From: Proteobacteria bacterium UBA6522
Lineage (GTDB): Bacteria; Pseudomonadota; Gammaproteobacteria; Steroidobacterales; Rariloculaceae
Assembly (NCBI GenBank): GCA_002434915.1
Contig: DJLG01000056.1
Span: 1 to 5,532, forward strand
DNA length: 5,532 bases
Reading direction: 5' to 3'
The first letter of the stretch is position 1; each line of letters begins with the position of its first letter. The notes beneath the pieces were generated by a model. The model did not search any database. It worked only from the letters and a program-made list of their open reading frames with translations, and was not told the DNA's origin. Of this stretch, positions 1 through 4,719 are shown one piece after another. A program made the position numbers and the translations under genes.

Positions 1-500
1 TCAAGAACATGCATCACAACTATTGATGCATATCCCCCATCAAGCTCTAGTAATGTTTGAGTAACGGCTTTCTGCATATCACTAGTACTAGAAAAATGAA
101 AACTCACAAGGTGTGCAATCACCTCACTATCAGTTTCTGAGGAAAACTCAAAGCCGCTAGCCTCAAGCTTACTGCGTAACTCCGCATGGTTCTCAATGAT
201 CCCGTTATGAACTACAGCAATTTCATTGCCAGACACATGAGGATGAGCATTGCTCTCGCTCGGTGAGCCATGTGTAGCCCAACGCGTGTGGGCAATACCT
301 ATTTCACCGACGAGTGGACTATTAATAAGAGCATTTTCTAACCCCTTAACCTTACCTAATCGCCTCAAGCGCTCAAGCTTTTTATTCTGGATCACGGCTA
401 TTCCGGCGGAGTCATACCCACGGTACTCGAGGCGTCTCAGTCCCTCCAACAGGGCGGGGATCACGTCACGTTGTGATATAGCACCAACAATTCCACACAT
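1..500 (-). CDS. glmS: Glucosamine-6-phosphate synthase (glutamine:fructose-6-phosphate aminotransferase), N-terminal part, cut by the window edge
   Basis: GlmS makes glucosamine-6-phosphate and glutamate from fructose-6-phosphate and glutamine, the committed cytoplasmic step toward UDP-GlcNAc. Translating down from the ATG at 500-498 gives 166 residues open to the window edge, about a quarter of a family protein of roughly 610 residues. The visible part is the class II (Ntn-type) glutaminase domain. It begins MCGIVGAI, so Cys2 becomes the N-terminal nucleophile after methionine removal. LRRLEYRGYDSAG follows at about 21-33, HTRWATHG at 71-78 (glutamine-binding Arg74), HNGIIENH at about 98-105 (oxyanion Asn99, Gly100) and SETDSEVIAH at about 121-130 (Asp124). 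The two sugar isomerase (SIS) domains lie outside the window. The start is fixed because Cys must follow Met. The gene sits 72 bases after glmU, as in E. coli, and is probably co-transcribed with it. Identification is very secure; nothing looks broken in the visible part. Confidence 0.97.
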   Translation of the reverse strand, partial: MCGIVGAISQRDVIPALLEGLRRLEYRGYDSAGIAVIQNKKLERLRRLGKVKGLENALINSPLVGEIGIAHTRWATHGSPSESNAHPHVSGNEIAVVHNGIIENHAELRSKLEASGFEFSSETDSEVIAHLVSFHFSSTSDMQKAVTQTLLELDGGYASIVVMHVL

Positions 501-509
501 TAGGACTTG

Positions 510-515
510 CCCTCT
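510..515 (-). promoter_or_regulatory. Ribosome binding site of glmS
   Basis: The minus strand reads AGAGGG followed by nine bases and then the glmS ATG at 500, a good Shine-Dalgarno match at normal spacing. It is preceded by a run of T. A CCCUUU stretch about 32 bases upstream in the same spacer (bases 548-553) could pair with all six bases, one pair being G-U. Access to this site could therefore depend on RNA folding; that is inference. Confidence 0.75.
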
Positions 516-537
516 AAAAAATTCTAATAAAATCGCG

Positions 538-577
538 GCTAAAGCAGAAAGGGGAAATAGTCTAACTATACTTTAGC
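538..577 (-). other. Potential RNA hairpin at the glmU stop codon, in the glmU-glmS spacer
   Basis: In the transcript sense, GCTAAAG (577 to 571) and CTTTAGC (544 to 538) are perfect 7-base inverted arms. Between them lies a smaller inverted repeat, ATAGT-TAG-ACTAT (569 to 557), leaving CCCCTTTCTG plus two U residues unpaired on the 3' side. The glmU stop codon TAA (575-573) lies inside the outer stem. There is no T-tract directly after the stem, so it does not look like an intrinsic terminator. In E. coli the glmU-glmS message is processed at the glmU stop codon and glmS translation is controlled through RNA structure and the small RNA GlmZ. Whether this hairpin has such a role is unknown. 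The stems are AT-rich and may be weak. Confidence 0.4.
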
Positions 578-1940
578 GAGAAGACTTGCTCGGCCTTTTC
601 CAACCCTTAACAATAGACTGCGGGCTTCGAGCAACAGCCAGAGTTTTTTCAGGAATATTTTTGGTAATAGTTGAGCCTGCACCAATAGTAGCACCATCTG
701 CAATCTCTAGAGGAGCGACCAACATAGCCCCTGAACCTACAAAAACCTTATTTCCAATGACTGTTTGGTGTTTCAAGGCGCCATCGTAATTACACGTGAT
801 AGTTCCTGCACCAATATTGGTATTCTCTCCAATATGGGTATCACCGAGATAACTTAGATGATTCATTTTACTACCCACGCCAACAGTGCTTGCCTTAACC
901 TCAACAAAGTTACCAACTTTCACTTGCTTATCGAACTCCGTACCTGGCCTTAGCCGTGCATAAGGGCCAATCTTACATTCTGTGCCAGCTTTGACACCCT
1001 CTATGACGCAGTGCTCTCGGACAATACAATCATCCCCCAAAATACTATCCGAGATAATGGCGTTAGGGCCTATGCATACGCGATTGCCTAACTCAACATC
1101 ACCTAAAAATACAGCTCCAATATCAATGAAAACATCTCTACCAACCTTTAAAGAACCTCGGAGATCAAAGCGCCCAGGGTCTGCCAATGTAGCGCCCTGG
1201 ATCATCACTTCTTGCGCTTGGCGTCTTTGCAAGATCCTCTCTGCCTGAGCAAGCTGGACGCGGTCATTAATACCTATAATCTCTTCGGCATTCTCAATAA
1301 TTTCGCCTAGAACAGGCACACCTTCTGCTACGGCTATTGAGATTATATCTGTCAGATAAAATTCGCCCTGCTGATTATTAGCGCTTAATTTTTTTATCCA
1401 ACCATGAATAGCCTCTGCAGGTACCACCATAAGACCAGTATTTATTTCTTTGATTTGCTTCTGATCAGAGGTTGCATCCTTTTCTTCAACGATCTCAATA
1501 ATCTCGTTTGTGTCATTACGCAACACTCTTCCATAACCCTCTGGATTACTTAGTTCAGCCGTTAATAAAGCAATTCCTCCTTTTATGGCTACTTTAAGAA
1601 GTTTTTTTAAGCTTCCCTCTGTTATTAAAGGCACATCCCCAAAAAGTATAAGGATCTGATGGTCTTTAGAAATATTAGGGAGTGCCTGTTTTAAAGCATG
1701 TCCAGTACCGAGTTGTTCGGCCTGAAATGTCCAGTCTACGGTCGATGATTCAAATTCTTTTCTAACTAAGTCGCCACCGTGTCCATAAACAATATTTATG
1801 GATTGCGAACCGAGTGCACTAGCAGTAGCTAGCACATGCGACAAGATGCTTCGGCCGCCAAGCGGTTGCAACACCTTTGGCAGGTCAGAGTTCATTCGTT
1901 TTCCCTGACCAGCCGCCAAGATTACGGTCGTTAGAGCCAC
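573..1940 (-). CDS. glmU: Bifunctional GlmU: GlcN-1-P acetyltransferase and GlcNAc-1-P uridylyltransferase
   Basis: GlmU acetylates glucosamine-1-phosphate with acetyl-CoA, then couples the product to UTP to give UDP-GlcNAc in the cytoplasm. The protein has 455 residues (E. coli 456). Residues 1 to about 226 are the Rossmann-like uridylyltransferase: the loop LAAGQGKRM at 8-16 with PKVL at 21-24, EQLGTGHA at 75-82, GDVPL at 101-105 with the metal-binding Asp102, and Asn225 as the likely second metal ligand. After a linker helix, residues from about 250 form a left-handed beta-helix of hexapeptide repeats. Expected acetyltransferase residues are present: Arg331, Lys349, His361 and Tyr364 in NHLSYLGD, Asn375 and Lys390. 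The start is GTG; the next in-frame ATG (Met16) would remove the nucleotide-binding loop, and GGAGGG lies nine bases upstream of the GTG. The preceding 68-base spacer after atpC (1941-2008) has no convincing terminator or promoter, so read-through from the atp genes is likely. Confidence 0.98.
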   Translation of the reverse strand: MALTTVILAAGQGKRMNSDLPKVLQPLGGRSILSHVLATASALGSQSINIVYGHGGDLVRKEFESSTVDWTFQAEQLGTGHALKQALPNISKDHQILILFGDVPLITEGSLKKLLKVAIKGGIALLTAELSNPEGYGRVLRNDTNEIIEIVEEKDATSDQKQIKEINTGLMVVPAEAIHGWIKKLSANNQQGEFYLTDIISIAVAEGVPVLGEIIENAEEIIGINDRVQLAQAERILQRRQAQEVMIQGATLADPGRFDLRGSLKVGRDVFIDIGAVFLGDVELGNRVCIGPNAIISDSILGDDCIVREHCVIEGVKAGTECKIGPYARLRPGTEFDKQVKVGNFVEVKASTVGVGSKMNHLSYLGDTHIGENTNIGAGTITCNYDGALKHQTVIGNKVFVGSGAMLVAPLEIADGATIGAGSTITKNIPEKTLAVARSPQSIVKGWKRPSKSSR

Positions 1941-1949
1941 GATAGGGCA

Positions 1950-1955
1950 CCCTCC
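1950..1955 (-). promoter_or_regulatory. Ribosome binding site of glmU, supporting a GTG start
   Basis: The minus strand reads GGAGGG, a strong Shine-Dalgarno match, then nine bases and GTG at 1940-1938. Another GTG begins at 1950, overlapping the end of this site, but it is out of frame with GlmU. The site decides the start codon of a gene that has no ATG near its conserved N-terminus. Confidence 0.8.
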
Positions 1956-2008
1956 GCTGTATTACTGACTGATGGGAATAATAACGTGCTTAGGTAGCTG
2001 ATGCTGTT

Positions 2009-2425
2009 TTAACGTCTACCTTTCAGCTTCTCGGCTGCCCGATAACGGGCCTCAGCCTCAACTAAATCTCTTTGTGCCTGTTCAATATCGATCTCGGCAT
2101 GACTGCCTTCAAGGACTTCGCGCGCACGTTCCCGCGCAGCAAAAGCACTATCTTCGTCAAGATCCTCGGCGCGCAAAGCGCTATCTGCTAAAACGGTCAC
2201 CTGTTTAGGTTGTACTTCAAGAATCCCGCCGGTGACAAAGAAAAATTGTTCCTCGCCATCGAGCGGATGTACACGGACTTCGCCGGGTTTGAGCTTAGTC
2301 AATAGTGGCGCATGACGAGGAGCTATCCCTATCTCTCCCAACTGCCCAGGGGCAAAAACCATTTCTGCCTCTCCTGAAAAGATCTCGCCTTCAGCACTGA
2401 CAATATCTACTTGAATGCTAGTCAT
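2009..2425 (-). CDS. atpC: F1 ATP synthase epsilon subunit
   Basis: Epsilon sits on the rotating central stalk with gamma and the c-ring, and its C-terminal helices can inhibit ATP hydrolysis. The 138-residue product matches the family length (E. coli 139). Residues 1 to about 85 form the N-terminal beta-sandwich: VDIVSAEGEIFSG at 6-18, GELGI-type sequence LGEIGIAPRHAPLLT at 29-43, and GGILEVQPKQVTVLAD at 66-81. Residues from about 87 to 138 are two charged, alanine-rich helices. The ATP-binding motif known in the family, I/L-D-x-x-R-A, reads LDEDSA at 89-94, with Ser93 where Arg is expected. The gene starts 17 bases after atpD with only a weak ribosome binding site, which fits one epsilon per three beta. 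It is the last atp gene here, followed by glmU. Confidence 0.97.
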   Translation of the reverse strand: MTSIQVDIVSAEGEIFSGEAEMVFAPGQLGEIGIAPRHAPLLTKLKPGEVRVHPLDGEEQFFFVTGGILEVQPKQVTVLADSALRAEDLDEDSAFAARERAREVLEGSHAEIDIEQAQRDLVEAEARYRAAEKLKGRR

Positions 2426-2434
2426 AGCTGGTTT

Positions 2435-2438
2435 TCCA
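2435..2438 (-). promoter_or_regulatory. Weak ribosome binding site of atpC
   Basis: The 17-base spacer between the atpD stop and the atpC ATG reads GTCTTGGAAAACCAGCT on the minus strand. The only Shine-Dalgarno-like element is TGGA, nine bases before the ATG. This is poorer than the sites of atpD, glmU and glmS, so atpC translation probably depends on ribosomes arriving from atpD. Confidence 0.45.
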
Positions 2439-2442
2439 AGAC

Positions 2443-3822
2443 TTATTGTAAAGCCTTGCCCTGCTCTTCGGCCTCTTCAATTGAGCCAACCATATAGAAC
2501 GCCTGTTCTGGAAGATGATCGTAATCTCCGGCAACAATAGCCTTAAAACTACTAATAGTTTCCTTAAGCGGAACGTACTTCCCTGGTGTACCAGTAAAGG
2601 TTTCGGCAACAGCGAATGGCTGCGATAAGAAACGTTGTATTTTTCTGGCCCGTTGGACCACTAGCTTGTCGTTTTCTGACAACTCATCCATGCCCAAAAT
2701 GGCGATAATATCTTGTAGCTCCTTATAACGTTGTAAGACTGCCTGCACTGATCGAGCAGTTTGATAGTGCTCTTCACCAACAACATTAGGGTCAAGTAGC
2801 CGGCTCGTCGAATCTAGCGGATCTACCGCTGGGTAGATGCCTAACTCCGCAATTTGCCTAGACAAAACTAGCGTCGCATCTAAATGAGCAAAAGTGGTAG
2901 CCGGAGATGGGTCAGTAAGATCATCTGCCGGAACATAAACAGCCTGAAAGGAAGTAATAGAGCCTGTGCTAGTAGAAGTAATGCGCTCCTGTAAAACGCC
3001 CATCTCTTCAGCCAACGTGGGCTGATAACCCACAGCTGAAGGCATACGACCTAACAAAGCTGAGACTTCTGTTCCAGCAAGCGTATAACGGTAAATGTTG
3101 TCAATAAACATAAGGACATCTCGTCCTTCGTCCCTGAATCCTTCAGCAATCGTCAGACCAGTAAGCGCTACCCGGAGACGGTTTCCAGGGGGCTCATTCA
3201 TCTGCCCATAAACCAAGGAAACCTTATCGAGAACCTTAGAGTCTTTCATCTCATGATAAAAATCATTTCCCTCACGGGTACGCTCGCCAACACCTGCAAA
3301 CACAGAATAGCCACCATGCTCTTTTGCAATGTTATTGATTAGCTCCATGAGGGTAACCGTCTTACCTACACCAGCACCACCAAACAGGCCGATTTTTCCG
3401 CCCTTAGCGATCGGCATAATCAGATCGATGACCTTTACGCCCGTTTCTAATAGTTCAGTTGTCGTTGCCTGCTCCTCAAAGGAAGGAGGGTTTCGGTGAA
3501 TGGGCAGACGGGTCTCTTCACCAATCTCGCCGCCTTTATCAATGGGAGTGCCTAATACGTCCATGATCCGACCGAGCGTCTTCTCGCCTACTGGGACCGT
3601 AATAGGCTGTCCAGTATTTTTAACCGGCAAACCACGCTTTATGCCTTCACTTGCACCCATGGCAATAGTGCGCACAACGCCATCACCGAGCTGTTGTTGC
3701 ACTTCAAGCGTGAGGTTTGCCTCATCCAACTTAAGCGCATCATAGACCTTCGGTATAGCATCTCTTGGAAATTCGACGTCTACAACAGCGCCGATGACCT
3801 GAACAATCGTACCCGTACTCAT
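2443..3822 (-). CDS. atpD: F1 ATP synthase catalytic beta subunit
   Basis: The beta subunit holds the three catalytic sites of F1, forming ATP from ADP and phosphate as gamma rotates. The product has 459 residues (E. coli 460) and numbering runs one behind E. coli. An N-terminal beta-barrel (about 1-75) is followed by the nucleotide-binding domain: Walker A GGAGVGKT at 148-155 (Lys154, Thr155), GERTREG at 179-185 with catalytic Glu180 and Arg181, Walker B ending in Asp241 of LMFIDN, the stretch IYRYTLAGTEVSALLGRMPS from 243, and adenine-stacking Tyr330. The C-terminal helical domain carries the loop normally read DELSEED, here DELSEND at 379-385. IYRYTLAG, rather than the IFRFTQAG of many other bacteria, points to beta/gammaproteobacteria. 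The ATG lies 20 bases after atpG behind AGGAAGG. Every catalytic residue I could check is present, so the enzyme should be functional. Confidence 0.99.
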   Translation of the reverse strand: MSTGTIVQVIGAVVDVEFPRDAIPKVYDALKLDEANLTLEVQQQLGDGVVRTIAMGASEGIKRGLPVKNTGQPITVPVGEKTLGRIMDVLGTPIDKGGEIGEETRLPIHRNPPSFEEQATTTELLETGVKVIDLIMPIAKGGKIGLFGGAGVGKTVTLMELINNIAKEHGGYSVFAGVGERTREGNDFYHEMKDSKVLDKVSLVYGQMNEPPGNRLRVALTGLTIAEGFRDEGRDVLMFIDNIYRYTLAGTEVSALLGRMPSAVGYQPTLAEEMGVLQERITSTSTGSITSFQAVYVPADDLTDPSPATTFAHLDATLVLSRQIAELGIYPAVDPLDSTSRLLDPNVVGEEHYQTARSVQAVLQRYKELQDIIAILGMDELSENDKLVVQRARKIQRFLSQPFAVAETFTGTPGKYVPLKETISSFKAIVAGDYDHLPEQAFYMVGSIEEAEEQGKALQ

Positions 3823-3832
3823 GTCTTCTTAA

Positions 3833-3839
3833 CCTTCCT
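3833..3839 (-). promoter_or_regulatory. Ribosome binding site of atpD
   Basis: AGGAAGG on the minus strand lies ten bases before the atpD ATG at 3822, within the 20-base atpG-atpD spacer. It is the strongest site among the atp genes here, in keeping with the need for three beta subunits per enzyme. A second purine-rich stretch, AAGAAG, lies closer to the ATG. Confidence 0.7.
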
Positions 3840-3842
3840 GTT

Positions 3843-4703
3843 TTAGACGGCAGCTGCGCCGCCAACAATTTCCGAAATTTCCTGAGTGATCGCCGCCTGG
3901 CGAGCCTTGTTATAGGCAACCTGCAACTGATCAATAAATTTCCCCGCATTATCTGTTGCTGATTTCATTGCAACCATCTTAGATGCCATCTCACAGGCAA
4001 TATTCTCAACTACTGCCCTATAAATCTGCGCTTCCACATAGCGCTCAAGAACATCAGTCAATAACTCTGCCGCATCTGGTTCATAAATATAGTCCCAATG
4101 CTGTTGCAGTTCTTTCGAATCAACCGGCTCCACTGGAAGCAGGGTTGCAATTTTTGGTGTCTGGCTCATTGTATTAACAAATATATTATGAGCTAGAAAT
4201 AGCCTGTCTATTTTTTCCGCCTTATAAGCGTCGGTCATTACCGTTATCGCTCCGATAAGGTCAGACATCTTCGGCACATCTCCTAAGTGAGTCGCTACAG
4301 AAACAATATTTGTTTTTAAGCGGCGAAAAAATGCTACGCCTTTTGCGCCCAGTATGCAGAGGTCTACCTCAGCCCCCTTGTCTTGCCAGCCCTTTATATC
4401 ATTTAAGAGAGCACGAAAAACATTAACGTTAAGGGAACCACATAAGCCCCGATCAGAAGTGACAACGAGATATCCCACACGCTTGACTTCACGCTCCTCA
4501 AGATAGGGATTATGAAAATCAGGGCTAGCCTGGGACAAATGCCCAATCACCCGACGAATGCCGTCTGCATATGGTCTGGCAGCCTTCATACGGTCTTGCG
4601 TCTTCCGTAATTTGGAAGCCGCCACCATCTCCATAGCGCTAGTGATCTTCTGCGTATTTTTGACGCTGGTGATTTTAGTGCGTATTTCTTTGCCAACTGC
4701 CAT
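3843..4703 (-). CDS. atpG: F1 ATP synthase gamma subunit
   Basis: Gamma is the central rotor shaft: its two long terminal helices form a coiled coil inside the alpha3 beta3 ring, and its globular part contacts epsilon and the c-ring. The 286-residue product (E. coli 287) starts MAVGKEIRTKITSVKNTQKIT, the conserved N-terminal helix, continuing through AMEMVAASKLRKTQDRM at 23-39. Met24 corresponds to E. coli gamma Met23 (mature numbering). The Rossmann-like middle domain contains VGYLVVTSDRGLCGSLN at 76-92 with the conserved Cys88. The C-terminal helix runs from about 215 to the end and includes MVAMKSATDNAG at 243-254 and the family signature around YNKARQAAITQEISEIVGGAAA. The ATG at 4703 is 16 bases after the atpA stop and preceded by AAGG at nine bases. 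No truncation or frameshift is visible. Confidence 0.98.
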   Translation of the reverse strand: MAVGKEIRTKITSVKNTQKITSAMEMVAASKLRKTQDRMKAARPYADGIRRVIGHLSQASPDFHNPYLEEREVKRVGYLVVTSDRGLCGSLNVNVFRALLNDIKGWQDKGAEVDLCILGAKGVAFFRRLKTNIVSVATHLGDVPKMSDLIGAITVMTDAYKAEKIDRLFLAHNIFVNTMSQTPKIATLLPVEPVDSKELQQHWDYIYEPDAAELLTDVLERYVEAQIYRAVVENIACEMASKMVAMKSATDNAGKFIDQLQVAYNKARQAAITQEISEIVGGAAAV

Positions 4704-4712
4704 CTATTCTAG

Positions 4713-4716
4713 CCTT
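4713..4716 (-). promoter_or_regulatory. Ribosome binding site of atpG
   Basis: In the 16-base atpA-atpG spacer the minus strand reads GACAAGGCTAGAATAG before the ATG. AAGG, nine bases from the start, is a short Shine-Dalgarno match of moderate strength, probably helped by coupling to atpA translation. Confidence 0.55.
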
Positions 4717-4719
4717 GTC

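Noticed and set aside
9..31. Perfect 8-base inverted repeat ATGCATCA / TGATGCAT with a 7-base loop inside glmS
   Set aside because: One such repeat is about what chance predicts in 5.5 kb; it lies within coding sequence and has no T-tract or other signal.
82..91. 10-base palindrome CTAGTACTAG inside glmS
   Set aside because: It falls in a weakly conserved Ser-Ser-Thr-Ser coding stretch; a single palindrome of this size is not evidence of a binding site.
501..572. Possible glmS ribozyme or other riboswitch before glmS
   Set aside because: The 72-base spacer is too short for the glmS ribozyme, which is found mainly in Gram-positive bacteria, and its conserved core is not visible.
516..572. 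Possible glmS promoter with TAGAAT as -10
   Set aside because: TAGAAT in the spacer matches a -10 box at five of six bases, but the sequence 17 bases upstream (TTCTGC) is a poor -35, and AT-rich spacers give such matches often.
250..576. Plus-strand open frame of 108 codons over the start of glmS and the spacer
   Set aside because: It is antisense to the conserved GlmS glutaminase domain, shows no recognisable protein features, and begins inside the other gene with no Shine-Dalgarno sequence I could support.
586..1248. Two plus-strand open frames (586-789 and 982-1248) opposite glmU
   Set aside because: They lie antisense to well-conserved hexapeptide repeat coding sequence, and the translations look like low-quality shadow peptides.
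1941..2008. Possible glmU promoter with TATTAT as -10
   Set aside because: No acceptable -35 lies at 16-18 bases upstream, so the box alone is not enough.
2418..2609. Minus-strand open frame of 63 codons overlapping the end of atpD and the start of atpC
   Set aside because: It is an alternative frame of the conserved beta subunit C-terminus; the peptide is very basic and unlike any family I know.
3500..4177. Short open frames at 3500-3745 (+), 3740-3949 (-) and 3983-4177 (+)
   Set aside because: All lie inside or across atpD and atpG in other frames, and the conserved F1 subunits fully explain these bases.
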